A stretch of DNA of 64,000 nt, from contig CAVTKZ010000002.1 of assembly GCA_963735455.1 (NCBI GenBank), positions 1,492,053 through 1,556,052 of the forward strand, read 5' to 3'. Each line of letters begins with the position of its first letter. The stretch's first letter is position 1. This DNA is from Palsa-1033 sp963735455. GTDB lineage: Bacteria; Chloroflexota; Limnocylindria; Limnocylindrales; CSP1-4. The notes under the pieces were generated by a model, which had not been told where the DNA came from, did no database searches, and was given only the letters and a program-made list of their open reading frames with translations. Of the stretch, positions 1 to 8,945 are shown in pieces. Position numbers and translations under genes: made by a program.

Positions 1-404
1 ACCCGGCCCGGTTGCATCCCCGCGTCGAGCAGCTCGTAGGCCCGCTTGAGGAGGGTGTAGATCGGCTCGGCCGGATGGCGCTCCTCGAGCGAGCGGTCGG
101 CCAGCTCGGCCAGGTACCAGGCGGTTGCGGTCGATTCGAGAGAGTCCCGCAGGGCCAGCCAGGCATGCCCGACGCTGACCTGGGTGACCACGTCGAACGT
201 CCGGCCATGGGCCAGCTGCAGGCGCAGCTCGGCAAACGGCTCGACGCTGCCGCCCAGCCGGCTGGTCGGCCGGCGGACGCCCTTGGCGATCACCTTGACC
301 TTGCCCTCGCCAGGCGTGATCAGGGTCAGGACCCGGTCGGCCTCGCCCAGGTCGAAGCGCGACAGGACGATCGCGTCGGTCGACCAGAGGCGCTTGATGG
401 GCAT
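1..404 (-). CDS. recO: DNA repair protein RecO, N-terminal part (cut by window edge)
   Basis: RecO acts in the RecFOR pathway, loading RecA at single-strand gaps. The minus strand reads from an ATG at 404 without a stop to the left edge, about 134 residues. The protein opens MPIKRLWSTDAIVLSRF and continues with the OB-fold signature GEADRVLTLITPGEGKVKV and KGVRRPTSRLGG, typical of RecO N-termini. The C-terminal zinc-finger and helical part lies outside the window. It is divergent from the polyprenyl synthetase gene, with about 90 nt between the two starts. Identification rests on pattern recognition of the N-terminal domain. Confidence 0.85.
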   Translation of the reverse strand, partial: MPIKRLWSTDAIVLSRFDLGEADRVLTLITPGEGKVKVIAKGVRRPTSRLGGSVEPFAELRLQLAHGRTFDVVTQVSVGHAWLALRDSLESTATAWYLAELADRSLEERHPAEPIYTLLKRAYELLDAGMQPGR

Positions 405-495
405 GCCGTCACGGTAGCATCGGCGGGCCTCGAGCGGCGGCCGGAGCCAACCCGCTACCGGGAGCGTGCAGGTTTGCGTGTACACTCGTCGGGCG

Positions 496-1518
496 ATGAG
501 AGCGACCAGCCCAGGGCTCGATCCAGCCATCCTGATCGCCGCCACCGAGGACGAGATCCTGCGCCTGGTCGGCGACCAGGACGCGTCCACCCGAGGGCTG
601 TACGAGATGGTCCGCTACCACCTCGGCCTGGACGGCAGCGGCTCGGCCGGCAAGCGGATGCGGCCCCTCCTGGGATTGCTCGCCTACGCCTCGATCACCG
701 GCGAGTACGAGCCGGCCCTGCCCGGCGCGGCGGCCGTCGAGCTGGGCCACAACTTCAGCCTGATCCATGACGATATCGAGGATGCCGACGTGGAGCGCCG
801 CCACCGGCCGACGCTCTGGTCGCTGCACGGGATCCCCCAGGCGATCAACACCGGCGACGCGGTCTTCGTCCTCAGCCGGATCGCCCTCCACCGGTTGACC
901 GAGCTGGGCTTCAGCGACACGAAGGTCCTCCGGCTGATGCGCCTGTACGACGAGACCTGCCTGGCCCTGTGCGAGGGCCAATACATCGACATCTGGACCT
1001 CGGCCCACGACGACCCGATGACGGTCGAGCTGTACTTCGACATGATCGGGCGCAAGACCGCCGCCCTGATCTCGGCCGCAATCGAGGCCGGGGCGCTGCT
1101 GGCCACCGACGACGAGGCCGTGATCGCCCGCTACCGGGCCTTCGGCTGGGCCCTCGGCCTGGCCTTCCAGCTCAACGACGACCTGCTCGGGATCTGGGGC
1201 GCCCAGCAGGCGACCGGCAAGGAGCCCTCGGACCTGGCCCGCCACAAGAAAACGCTGCCCGTGCTCTACGCCCTGCAGAACGGCTCGGCCGACGAGCGCA
1301 AGCGGCTGACGACGCTGTACGCCACGTCGATACCCAGCCCGGCCGAGGTCGGCGAGGCGGTCGCGATCCTCGAGCGGACCGGCGCCCGCGACTACACCCG
1401 CGACCAGGCTCGGCGCTACCGCGACGAGGCGCTGGCCGAGCTCGACGCGGCAGGCACGGTCGAGCCCGTCGCCCGTGAGCGCCTGGAGGGGATCATCCGC
1501 TCGGTGATCAGCGCCTAG
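496..1518 (+). CDS. Polyprenyl synthetase (geranylgeranyl/short-chain prenyl diphosphate synthase type)
   Basis: This enzyme condenses isopentenyl diphosphate with allylic diphosphates to make prenyl chains for quinones, carotenoids or carriers. The first Asp-rich motif is HDDIEDADVERRHRPT. The second region is AFQLNDDLLGIWG, the actinobacterial-like form where DDxxD reads DDLLG, followed by GKEPSDLARHKKTLPV. It is 340 aa from the ATG at 496; an in-frame ATG at 466 would add ten unconvincing residues (QVCVYTRR). A TACACT hexamer at 481-486 could be a -10 giving an almost leaderless transcript, but no -35 is evident. It converges on the CNNM gene with 12 nt between stops. Chain length cannot be predicted. 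Confidence 0.88.
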   Translation: MRATSPGLDPAILIAATEDEILRLVGDQDASTRGLYEMVRYHLGLDGSGSAGKRMRPLLGLLAYASITGEYEPALPGAAAVELGHNFSLIHDDIEDADVERRHRPTLWSLHGIPQAINTGDAVFVLSRIALHRLTELGFSDTKVLRLMRLYDETCLALCEGQYIDIWTSAHDDPMTVELYFDMIGRKTAALISAAIEAGALLATDDEAVIARYRAFGWALGLAFQLNDDLLGIWGAQQATGKEPSDLARHKKTLPVLYALQNGSADERKRLTTLYATSIPSPAEVGEAVAILERTGARDYTRDQARRYRDEALAELDAAGTVEPVARERLEGIIRSVISA

Positions 1519-1530
1519 GCCGACCGATCC

Positions 1531-2862
1531 TCAGCGATCGTCCTCGTCACGGCCGGGGTCATCGTCCGGGTCGCGCTGCCGGACGGCCAGGACCTTGCCC
1601 ACCCGCCGCCCGTCGGTCGTCTCCACGGTCAGCTTGAGCCCGTCGAGGCGGACCTCGTCGCCCGGCCGGGGCACGTGGCCAAGGCGGTGGAAGATCAGGC
1701 CACCGACCGTGTCGTACTCGTCCTCGTCCTCGAGCGGGATCGAGATGTCAAACGTCTCGCCCAGCTCGTCGACGTCGACCCGGCCATCGATCCGGGCCTC
1801 GTCGGGCGACAGCCGGACGATCATCGGCTCCTCGACGTCGTACTCATCCTGGATCTCGCCGACGATCTCCTCGAGGAGGTCCTCGATCGTCAGCAGGCCG
1901 GCCGTCCCGCCGTATTCGTCGAGGACGATCGCGATGTGGACCTTGCGCCGCTGGAACTCGTGGAGGAGGTCGTCGATCGACATCGATTCCGGCACGAAGA
2001 GGGGGGTCCGGAGGAGCGAGCGGACCGTCGGCCGGGCGTCCGGCTCGACCTTCAGGACGGGCAGCAGGTCCTTGGCGTAGACGATCCCGATCACGCCGTC
2101 GATCGACTCCTCGTAGACCGGCACCCGGCTGTGGCCCTCCTCGACGATCAGGTCGATCGCCTCGTCCAGGGTGGCCGACACGGGCAGGGCGACGATCGCG
2201 ATCCGGGGGACCATCACCTCGTGCAGGCGGCGATCGCCGAGCTCGATCACGGCGTTGATCATCTGCTCCTCTTCGGCCTCGAGGATGCCCTGCTCGCCGC
2301 CGCGCTCGACGATCAGCTTGAGCTCCTCGGCGGTCATCTGGGCATCGCTCGACATGCTCACCCCGAGGACCTTGGTGACGGCGCTCGTGACCCGGGTCAG
2401 GAACCACACGATCGGGCCCAGGACCCGGGCGATCCATTCGACCGGCCCGGCGACGAGCATCGACAGGCGCTCGGCATAGGCCAGCCCGATCGACTTCGGG
2501 ACGAGCTCGCCGAAGACGATCGTGAACAGGGCCAGCAGGACGGTCACGATCAGCAGGGCAATCCCGGCCGAGTTGGTGCCGAGCACGGGGCTCATGGCGT
2601 TGGCCAGCTCGCCGCTCAGGTTGACCGCCGCGTAGGCCGAGGCGAAGAAGCCCAGGACGGTCAGCCCGAGCTGGACGACGGCCAGGAACCGGCCCGGGTC
2701 GTCCTTCAGCCGGCGCACCCGGCGGGCCTGGCGATTGCCGTCCTCCGAGAGCTGGTCGAGGCGGCTCCGGCGGATCGAGATGATCGAGATCTCGGCCGAC
2801 ACGAAGAAGCCCTCGAGGAGCGTCAGGACCAGGATCACGAGGAGCTGCAGGAGGATGGTCAT
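1531..2862 (-). CDS. CNNM/CorC (hemolysin C-like) membrane transporter with CBS pair
   Basis: A membrane protein of the CNNM/CorC family, linked to Mg2+ or other cation homeostasis and often misnamed hemolysin. It is 443 aa. A DUF21 domain with about four hydrophobic segments covers residues 1-20, 60-82, 98-120 and 136-158. A CBS pair follows at about 215-335 (VMVPRIAIVALP; VLDEYGGTAGLLTIEDLLEE). A CorC_HlyC domain lies at about 350-430 (VGGLIFHRLGHVPRPGDEV), and the last residues are acidic (DDDPGRDEDDR). The ATG overlaps the glmU stop by 4 nt (ATGA), so translation is probably coupled. Substrate is not predictable from sequence. Confidence 0.9.
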   Translation of the reverse strand: MTILLQLLVILVLTLLEGFFVSAEISIISIRRSRLDQLSEDGNRQARRVRRLKDDPGRFLAVVQLGLTVLGFFASAYAAVNLSGELANAMSPVLGTNSAGIALLIVTVLLALFTIVFGELVPKSIGLAYAERLSMLVAGPVEWIARVLGPIVWFLTRVTSAVTKVLGVSMSSDAQMTAEELKLIVERGGEQGILEAEEEQMINAVIELGDRRLHEVMVPRIAIVALPVSATLDEAIDLIVEEGHSRVPVYEESIDGVIGIVYAKDLLPVLKVEPDARPTVRSLLRTPLFVPESMSIDDLLHEFQRRKVHIAIVLDEYGGTAGLLTIEDLLEEIVGEIQDEYDVEEPMIVRLSPDEARIDGRVDVDELGETFDISIPLEDEDEYDTVGGLIFHRLGHVPRPGDEVRLDGLKLTVETTDGRRVGKVLAVRQRDPDDDPGRDEDDR

Positions 2863-4253
2863 CCCGGCGGCGGGTCCTCGGGCTCCGGCCGCGGGTCACG
2901 CAGCCGGGCGGGCACGCCAACCGCCAGCTTGCCCGCCGGCACGTCACGGTTGACCACCGCGCCGGCGCCGGTCCGGGCGCCGGGGCCGATCTCGACCGGC
3001 GCGATCAGCATGGTGTCGACGCCGATGAACGCGTCGGCTCCGATCGTCGTCCGCTTCTTGCGCTTGCCGTCGTAGTTGGCGGTGATCGTGCCCGCCCCGA
3101 TGTTCGTCCGGGCGCCGACGTGGGCGTCGCCCAGGTAGCTCATGTGGTGCTGTTGGACACCCGGGTCGAGCCGGCTGTTCTTGACTTCGGCGTAGTTGCC
3201 CAGCTTGGAGCCGGTGCCGATCGAGCTGCCCGGCCGGAGGTGGGCGAACGGGCCGATCTGGACGGCATCCTCGACCTCCGATGATTCGAGGACGCTGGCC
3301 ACGATCCGGCAGTCCCGGCCGACGACGGTATCGACCAGCTGGCTGCCCATCCCGATCACGGTCCCGGCCCCGACCCGGGTCGAGCCGCGCAGGCGGACAT
3401 TGGGCTCGAGGGTGACATCGGCCTCGAGGACGACCGAGGCGTCGACATAGGCCGTCGTCGGATCGTGCATCGTGACCCCGGCCAGGAGGTGGCCTTCGTT
3501 GATCCGGGCCTGCAGCGCGAAGGTCGCCTCGGCCAGCTCGGCCCGGTCATTGATCCCGTCCAGGGTTCCGTCGTCGGCGACCTGGATCGAGCCGACGGCC
3601 CGGCCATCGGCCCGGGCCAGGGCGACCAGGTCGGTGATGTAGATCTCGCCGGTCACCGCCGACGGCCGCAGGTCGGCCAGCCGGGCCCCGACCCAGGCGG
3701 CGTCGAAGGCGTACAGCCCGCTGTTGACCTCCTCGATCTCGAGCTCGTCTGCCGAGGCGTCCTTGGCCTCGACGATCCGCTCGATCTCGCCGTCGTCGTC
3801 GCGGACCACCCGTCCCAGCCGCCCCGGGTCGGCCGTGATCACGCTGATCAGTGACACCGCGGCAGCCGAGGCGCGGTGGGCAGCGAGGAGGGCATCGAGC
3901 AGGTCGGCCTCGACCAGGGGCACGTCGCCGGACAGGACCAGGAGCTCAGCGGCGGGCGAGCCGTCGAGCGCGGCCAGGCCGGCGGCGAGGGCGTCGCCGG
4001 TGCCCCGCGGCTCGGCCTGGCGGGCGGTGTCCGCCCGGCCGGCGACGGCGTCGCGGACCGACTCGACCGCCGGCGACCAGACCACCAGCGGCCGGCCGCC
4101 GGTGGCCGCTTCGGCCGTGTCGAGGACGTACTCGATCAGGGGCCGGCCGCAGATCGGATGGAGGACCTTGGGCAGGCGGGACTTCATACGCGTGCCGAGC
4201 CCCGCGGCCAGGACGATCGCCCGTGTGCGCGCGAGCTTCGGTTGGGGTGTCAT
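2859..4253 (-). CDS. glmU: Bifunctional GlmU: GlcN-1-P acetyltransferase / GlcNAc-1-P uridyltransferase
   Basis: GlmU makes UDP-GlcNAc, the entry sugar for peptidoglycan, from GlcN-1-P, acetyl-CoA and UTP. It is 464 aa, the usual length. The N-terminal nucleotidyltransferase domain has LAAGLGTRMKSRLPKVLHP and GDVPLV. The C-terminal left-handed beta-helix runs from about residue 250, with NYAEVKNS, HHMSYLGDAHVG (acetyltransferase His region) and NIGAGTITANYDG. With glmM and glmS also in this window, the whole Fru-6-P to UDP-GlcNAc route is present. It lies 47 nt downstream of ridA. Confidence 0.97.
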   Translation of the reverse strand: MTPQPKLARTRAIVLAAGLGTRMKSRLPKVLHPICGRPLIEYVLDTAEAATGGRPLVVWSPAVESVRDAVAGRADTARQAEPRGTGDALAAGLAALDGSPAAELLVLSGDVPLVEADLLDALLAAHRASAAAVSLISVITADPGRLGRVVRDDDGEIERIVEAKDASADELEIEEVNSGLYAFDAAWVGARLADLRPSAVTGEIYITDLVALARADGRAVGSIQVADDGTLDGINDRAELAEATFALQARINEGHLLAGVTMHDPTTAYVDASVVLEADVTLEPNVRLRGSTRVGAGTVIGMGSQLVDTVVGRDCRIVASVLESSEVEDAVQIGPFAHLRPGSSIGTGSKLGNYAEVKNSRLDPGVQQHHMSYLGDAHVGARTNIGAGTITANYDGKRKKRTTIGADAFIGVDTMLIAPVEIGPGARTGAGAVVNRDVPAGKLAVGVPARLRDPRPEPEDPPPG

Positions 4254-4300
4254 GCGTTGGGCGGAGCGTAGGGGCCGCCGCGCGGGGGTGTCAACGTCGC

Positions 4301-4687
4301 TCAGCCGGCCCGGCTGGCGATCAGCTCGATCTCGACCCGGGCGCCCTTGGGCAGGGCTGCGACGCCGATGGTCGAGCGCGCCGGCGGCGGATCGGGCATG
4401 TACCGGCCGTAGACCGCGTTCATCGCCCCAAAATCGTTGATGTCGACCAGGAAGACGGTCGTCTTGACCACGTCGGCCATCGTCCGGCCGGCGCTGGCCA
4501 GGACCGCGGTCAGGTTGTCCAGGACGCGCGCCGTCTGGGTCGCGATGTCGCCCTCGACCAGGACCCCGGTCGATGGCTCGAGGTGGACCTGGCCCGAGCA
4601 GAACAGGAAGTCGCCCGCGGCAATGGCCTGGCTGTACGGCCCAACTGCGGCCGGCGCGTCGGTGGTGGCGAATGCCTGGCGGTCCAT
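4301..4687 (-). CDS. ridA: RidA family 2-iminobutanoate/2-iminopropanoate deaminase
   Basis: RidA hydrolyses reactive enamine/imine intermediates released by PLP enzymes. It is 128 aa from the ATG at 4687, which has a GAGGAG Shine-Dalgarno about 6 nt upstream; the open frame extends further upstream only because it overlaps ispE. Family motifs are GPYSQAI, FCSGQV, TARVLDNL and RSTIGVAALPKGARVEIE, including the substrate-binding Arg. The gene starts 20 nt after the ispE stop and precedes glmU. Confidence 0.93.
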   Translation of the reverse strand: MDRQAFATTDAPAAVGPYSQAIAAGDFLFCSGQVHLEPSTGVLVEGDIATQTARVLDNLTAVLASAGRTMADVVKTTVFLVDINDFGAMNAVYGRYMPDPPPARSTIGVAALPKGARVEIELIASRAG

Positions 4688-4707
4688 GGCTGACTCCTCG
4701 TCGTGGG

Positions 4708-5727
4708 CTACGGCTGGCTGGGGACCTGGTCGGATGGCGGGCTGCTGATCGTGGTCGCCGTGCTGAACGGCGGACCGGCCCCCGGCGCGACGAGCGTGCC
4801 TGCCTCGATCGCGGCCCGCACGCCCAGCTCGGCGGCCTGCGCTGCCTCGAGCGAAGGATAGAGGACCCACAGGCACGGGCCCGAGCCGGACAGCCCGACC
4901 GGTCGTCCGGTCAGCCGGGCCACGGCCCGCCGGAAGGGCACCAGGGCCGGCTCGATCGCGGCCGCCGCCGGAAGCAGGTCGTTGGCCGAGGCGAGGATCC
5001 CCGCCCGATCGTGGAGCGTCCGGGCGGTCAGCCCGCGCTGGAGCTCGCCGGCCAGGTGCTCGGAGGTCTGCCGGGTGGCGCCATTGATCGGCAGGCCGCT
5101 CGCCGCGTAGGCCGCGAAGACGGCGCCCGTCGACAGCCCCAGCCGGGGCACGACGAGGAGAATCCCCGGCGGCTCGCCGCGGATCGCGTCGGGCAGCGCC
5201 GAGACGCGCTCGCCGCGGCCCTCGACGAGGGCCAGGCCGGCGGCCAGGAAGAAGGCCACGTCCGAGCCGAGCCGGCTGGCGACCCGCCGGCGCTCGTCGC
5301 TCGAGAGGACCGCGTCGCCGGCGGCACCCCATGCCTCGAGGGCGCCATCGAGGGCGGCGGCCGCATCGCTGCTCCCGCCGGCCAGGCCGGCCGCGACCGG
5401 AATCCGCTTGTCCAGCCGAGCAGCCAGGGCCGGCGTGGGGCGGGCGCCGCCGATCGCCGCGCGGGCCGCCGCGATCGCGCGCAGGACGAGGTTGTCGGCG
5501 GGCGGCCCGAGGGCGCCCTGGTCGAAGCCCTCGCCGACGACGTGGAGGGTGTCGGCGGACCCGGCGGCCGGCGCCAGCGACAGCCGGTCGGCCAGGCCGA
5601 GGGGGGCCATGATCGAGTGCAGGGCATGGAAGCCGTCGGGCCGCCGGCCGAGGATCGCCAGGGTCAGGTTGAGCTTGGCCGGGGCGATCCGCACCACCGG
5701 CCCCAGGTGCCGCCCGGGCTCAGTCAC
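4708..5727 (-). CDS. ispE: 4-diphosphocytidyl-2-C-methyl-D-erythritol kinase IspE
   Basis: IspE is the GHMP kinase of the MEP isoprenoid pathway, phosphorylating CDP-ME at the 2-hydroxyl. It is 339 aa from a GTG at 5727 that overlaps the rsmA stop as GTGA. Motif 1 is PAKLNLTLAILGRRPDGFHAL, the ATP loop is GLAGGSSDAAA (a Gly-to-Ala variant of GLGGGSSDAA), and motif 3 is GLSGSGPCLWVLY. The C-terminal tail of about 45 residues, Ser/Pro-rich at its end, is longer than usual. IspD and IspF occur at the other end of the window. The rsmA-ispE adjacency is widespread in bacteria. Confidence 0.93.
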   Translation of the reverse strand: MTEPGRHLGPVVRIAPAKLNLTLAILGRRPDGFHALHSIMAPLGLADRLSLAPAAGSADTLHVVGEGFDQGALGPPADNLVLRAIAAARAAIGGARPTPALAARLDKRIPVAAGLAGGSSDAAAALDGALEAWGAAGDAVLSSDERRRVASRLGSDVAFFLAAGLALVEGRGERVSALPDAIRGEPPGILLVVPRLGLSTGAVFAAYAASGLPINGATRQTSEHLAGELQRGLTARTLHDRAGILASANDLLPAAAAIEPALVPFRRAVARLTGRPVGLSGSGPCLWVLYPSLEAAQAAELGVRAAIEAGTLVAPGAGPPFSTATTISSPPSDQVPSQP

Positions 5728-6653
5728 TCGTCGAGTCCGCCCGGCGGGCCAGGCTGGCGCGTCCGCCGGCCGCGCTCGTCGGGGCCGATCGGGCCGAGCA
5801 CCTCGAGGAGGCGCAGCCACTCCCCCACGGCCAGGGTCTGGGGCCGCCGGTCGGGGTCGATCCCGGCCTCGGCCAGGGCCGCCGTGATCCGTTCTCCGGC
5901 GACCGGCAGCTGCCGGCTGAGGACGTTGTGGATCATCTTGCGCCGCTCGCGAAAGGCCGCCTGGACGAGCCGCCACAGGGCATCCTCGGCGGCCGGCTCG
6001 AGGCGATCGTCCTCCTCGTAGGGCGACAGCACGATCACCGCCGAATCGACCGCCGGGGCAGGCTCGAAGGCGGCCGGCGGGACACGCCGGACGATCCGGA
6101 CCGCGGCATGGTACTGGACGAAGACCGACAGGTAGCTCAGGCCGCCCGGGCGGGCCGCGATCCGCTCGGCCACCTCGCGCTGGACCATCAGCACCAGCCG
6201 CCGCGGTCGGGGCGGCTGGCCGAGGAGCCGGTGGAGGATCGGGCTGGTGATGTGGTAGGGCAGGTTAGCCACCACGTCGTAGGGCGGCGGCAGCAGGTTG
6301 GTCAGCGGCTGGTCGAGGGCGTCGCCTTCGATCAGCCGGAGCGAGCCCGCGCCCGCCCGGCCGAGCTCGGCGGCAAAGCGCTCGCGCAGGACGGCGGCGA
6401 GGCCCGGGTCGAGCTCGATCGCGCTGACCGTCGCTCCGGCCTCGAGCAGGGCGCCGGTCAGGAAGCCGAGGCCCGGCCCGATCTCGAGGACGTTGCCGCC
6501 CGGCTCGGGCGCCGCCTCGGCCAGGATCGCCTCGAGGACGTCAACGTCGACCAGGAAGTTCTGGCTGAGCGCGTGACGGGCATGCAGGCCGGACTGGCGG
6601 AGCGTGCGCCGGATCGCGCCGGGATCGACCCGGGCCGGGCCGGCCGGGCTCAT
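5724..6653 (-). CDS. rsmA: 16S rRNA (adenine1518/1519-N6)-dimethyltransferase RsmA (KsgA)
   Basis: RsmA dimethylates two adjacent adenines in helix 45 of 16S rRNA during 30S maturation. It is 309 aa. Motifs are HALSQNFLVD at the start of the catalytic core, the SAM-binding VLEIGPGLGFLTGALL, AIELDP, and the catalytic NLPYHIT. Arg/Pro-rich residues at the end (RGRRTRQPGPPGG) form a short extra tail. It overlaps tsaD upstream and ispE downstream by 4 nt each. Confidence 0.96.
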   Translation of the reverse strand: MSPAGPARVDPGAIRRTLRQSGLHARHALSQNFLVDVDVLEAILAEAAPEPGGNVLEIGPGLGFLTGALLEAGATVSAIELDPGLAAVLRERFAAELGRAGAGSLRLIEGDALDQPLTNLLPPPYDVVANLPYHITSPILHRLLGQPPRPRRLVLMVQREVAERIAARPGGLSYLSVFVQYHAAVRIVRRVPPAAFEPAPAVDSAVIVLSPYEEDDRLEPAAEDALWRLVQAAFRERRKMIHNVLSRQLPVAGERITAALAEAGIDPDRRPQTLAVGEWLRLLEVLGPIGPDERGRRTRQPGPPGGLDE

Positions 6654-7717
6654 CGGGCGGCCAGCGGCAGGTTGGGCCGGGCGTCGAGGTCCAGGCCGGC
6701 CCGCGCCCCGGCCAGGAAGCGGCGGCCGCCGGCGGCCCCGATCATCGCCCCGTTATCGGTGCACAGCCCCGGCCGCGGGACGTGGAGGGGCAGGCCGAGC
6801 AGGGCTGCCTCGGCCGCCAGCCGCTCGGCCAGGACCCGGTTGGCCGCGACCCCGCCGCCGACCACGATCGAGCGAGCCCCGATCGCCCGGGCTGCCCGGG
6901 CCGTCTTCCGGGCGAGGACGTCGATGACGGCGTCCTGGAAGCCCCAGGCCAGCTCGGCGACGACGGCCGCCGGGAGGGCCGCCGGCGGGTCGTCGGGGGC
7001 CAATCCGGCGTCGCCCCGGGCGGCGTCGATGATCCGCCGGGCGGCCGTCTTCAGGCCGCTGAAGCTGAAGTCGTAGCTGTCGCCCAGCCAGGCCCGCGGA
7101 AAGACCACGTTACGCTGGGTCGCCCCGGCGGCGGCGGCCATGATCGCCGGCCCGCCCGGGTAGGGCAGGCCGAGCAGCCGGCCGACCTTGTCGAAGGCCT
7201 CGCCGGCCGCGTCGTCGACCGTTTCGCCCAACAGGCGATAGCTGCCGTGCTCGCGCATCTCGGCCAGGAACGTATGGCCGCCGGACACGACCAGGGCCAC
7301 TAGCGGGAACTCCGGCTCGGCACGCTCGACCTCGCCCGGATCGAGCAGCCAGGCAGCCTCGACGTGGCCGTCGAGGTGATTCACCCCGATCAGCGGCTTG
7401 TCCTCGACATAGGCCAGCGCCTTGGCGAAGTTCAAGCCGACCAGGAGCGAGCCGGCCAGGCCTGGCCCGTAGGTCACGGCCACCGCCTCGACATCCGGCC
7501 AGGCCACGCCGGCGTCCGCCCAGGCGACCTCGAGGACGGGCACGATCCAGCGCAGGTGGGCCCGGGCGGCGACCTCGGGCACGATCCCGCCGGTCGCGGC
7601 ATGCAGGGCGACCTGGCTGGCGACGACGTTGGCCAGGATCCGCCGGCCGCCTTCGACCAGGGCGATGCCCGTCTCGTCGCAGCTCGATTCGATCGCCAGG
7701 ACCAGCGGACCGCTCAC
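6650..7717 (-). CDS. tsaD: tRNA t6A37 threonylcarbamoyltransferase TsaD
   Basis: TsaD transfers the threonylcarbamoyl group to A37 of ANN-decoding tRNAs, working with TsaB, TsaE and TsaC. It is 355 aa and ASKHA-fold. Motifs are LAIESSCDETGIALV at the N-terminus, TGGIVPEVAARAH, TYGPGLAGSLLVG and the metal-binding HxxxH of VNHLDGHVEAA, then GGGVAANRVL near the C-terminus. The gene overlaps rimI and rsmA by 4 nt. Three of the four bacterial t6A genes are in this operon; tsaC is not in the window. Confidence 0.96.
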   Translation of the reverse strand: MSGPLVLAIESSCDETGIALVEGGRRILANVVASQVALHAATGGIVPEVAARAHLRWIVPVLEVAWADAGVAWPDVEAVAVTYGPGLAGSLLVGLNFAKALAYVEDKPLIGVNHLDGHVEAAWLLDPGEVERAEPEFPLVALVVSGGHTFLAEMREHGSYRLLGETVDDAAGEAFDKVGRLLGLPYPGGPAIMAAAAGATQRNVVFPRAWLGDSYDFSFSGLKTAARRIIDAARGDAGLAPDDPPAALPAAVVAELAWGFQDAVIDVLARKTARAARAIGARSIVVGGGVAANRVLAERLAAEAALLGLPLHVPRPGLCTDNGAMIGAAGGRRFLAGARAGLDLDARPNLPLAAR

Positions 7718-8286
7718 TCGCCGCGATCCGTGCCGCTGCCCGGCGCGGCCAGCCGAACCGGGTTCGGAGCGCCGTCGAGCGCGGCCCGCCGTTCGGCCAG
7801 CCGGGCGACCATCTCCGGCGAGCGGAGGGGCTCGGTGGTCATGATCAGGGCGTCTTCGTTGTTGTCGGTGTAGTAGCGCGGCCGGAGGCCGACCGGCCGG
7901 AAGCCGAATTTCTCGTACAACCGCCGGGCGGGCAGGTTCGACAGGCGGACCTCGAGGGTCGCCTCGGTCGCTCGCCGGTCAACCGCGACGTCGAGCAGGG
8001 CGACCAGCAGCCGTTCGGCGAGATGGTTGCGGCGCCAGGCCGGGGCGATCGCGAAGGTCGTGACATGGGCCTCGTCGACCATCAGCCACAGGCCGGCGAA
8101 GCCGGCGATCTCGTCGCCGACGCGGACCACGAGGTAGTGGGCCAGCTTGTTCGTCTCGAGCTCGGTCCGGTAGGCGTTGGCCGGCCAGGGCGCGGAGAAG
8201 GCCGCCCGTTCGATGGCCTGGATCGCCGGCAGGTCGTCGAGGGCCATCGGCCCGACGGCCACCCTCAGCGGGGGTCGCGCGACCAC
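7714..8286 (-). CDS. rimI: Ribosomal protein S18-alanine N-acetyltransferase RimI (GNAT)
   Basis: RimI acetylates the N-terminal alanine of S18. It is a GNAT protein of up to 190 aa with acetyl-CoA motif APAWRRNHLAERLLVAL and the RimI-specific YYTDNNEDALIM. The start is uncertain: GTG at 8286 overlaps the tsaB stop by 22 nt, while GTG at 8262 lies 2 nt past that stop and an ATG follows at 8247. The C-terminal 35 residues (MVARLAERRAALDG) are an extension beyond the usual family end. Its place between tsaB and tsaD matches the common bacterial tsaE-tsaB-rimI-tsaD order. Confidence 0.9.
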   Translation of the reverse strand: MVARPPLRVAVGPMALDDLPAIQAIERAAFSAPWPANAYRTELETNKLAHYLVVRVGDEIAGFAGLWLMVDEAHVTTFAIAPAWRRNHLAERLLVALLDVAVDRRATEATLEVRLSNLPARRLYEKFGFRPVGLRPRYYTDNNEDALIMTTEPLRSPEMVARLAERRAALDGAPNPVRLAAPGSGTDRGE

Positions 8287-8945
8287 TCGATCGTTCCGCT
8301 GAGGGCCGTCACGCCGCGCGGCAGGCTGACGTATTCGGGCACCAGCCGGGCCAGGTCGTCGGAGTCGCCGGCGGCCAGCCGGGCGGCGGCCAGGCGGAGC
8401 AGGCTGGCTCCGAGCCGTGTCTGGGCGGCCAGACCGCGGGCCAGGGCGTCGGCCGGAGCGCGGCCCTCGAGGTCGACCGCCAGGAGCTCGGTTCCGGGCG
8501 CGAGGATGGGCTCGGTCCCGGCCGGCAGCAGGCGGCTGCCGCCCGCGTCGACCAGGACCCGGTCGCGCGGCCCGGCGGGCAGGAGGAGCGCCCGGCCGGC
8601 CAGCGCCAGGTCGTCGGCGGAGGCCGTCAGCAGGGCGATCGCCGTCGGGACGCCGACGATCGGGATCGCCAGGGCATGAGCCAGGCCCTTGGCCGTCGCC
8701 AGTCCGACGCGCAGGCCGGTGAAGGCGCCGGGCCCGGTGCCGACCACGATCCCGCCCAGGCTCGCCGGCTCGAGGCCGGCGCCGCGCAGCAGCCGGTCGA
8801 TCGCCGCCAGGAGCTCCTCGCCGTGACGCTGGCCGGCCGGCCAGCCGGCGACCAGCGGCGCGCTCGCGGGCCGCTCGAGGGCGATCACGGCCTGGCTGGT
8901 GGCTGTGTCGATCGCCAGCAGCGGGCCGCGCCCGGCGCCGATCAC
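8265..8945 (-). CDS. tsaB: tRNA t6A37 biosynthesis protein TsaB
   Basis: TsaB is the scaffold partner of TsaD in t6A synthesis. It is 226 aa from a GTG at 8945 that overlaps the tsaE stop as GTGA. The N-terminal ASKHA strand is LLAIDTATSQAVIALE, and the diagnostic motif is GTGPGAFTGLRVGLATAKGL. The C-terminal domain is divergent, as usual for TsaB. The open frame continues far upstream without a stop, but that part belongs to tsaE and the gene beyond it in other frames. Confidence 0.92.
   Translation of the reverse strand: MIGAGRGPLLAIDTATSQAVIALERPASAPLVAGWPAGQRHGEELLAAIDRLLRGAGLEPASLGGIVVGTGPGAFTGLRVGLATAKGLAHALAIPIVGVPTAIALLTASADDLALAGRALLLPAGPRDRVLVDAGGSRLLPAGTEPILAPGTELLAVDLEGRAPADALARGLAAQTRLGASLLRLAAARLAAGDSDDLARLVPEYVSLPRGVTALSGTIEWSRDPR

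Noticed and set aside
12..3075. Long plus-strand open frames opposite recO and the CNNM gene
   Set aside because: They are Arg/Asp/Gln-rich mirror frames of GC-rich genes on the minus strand, with no domain motifs. The minus-strand frames carry clear family signatures.
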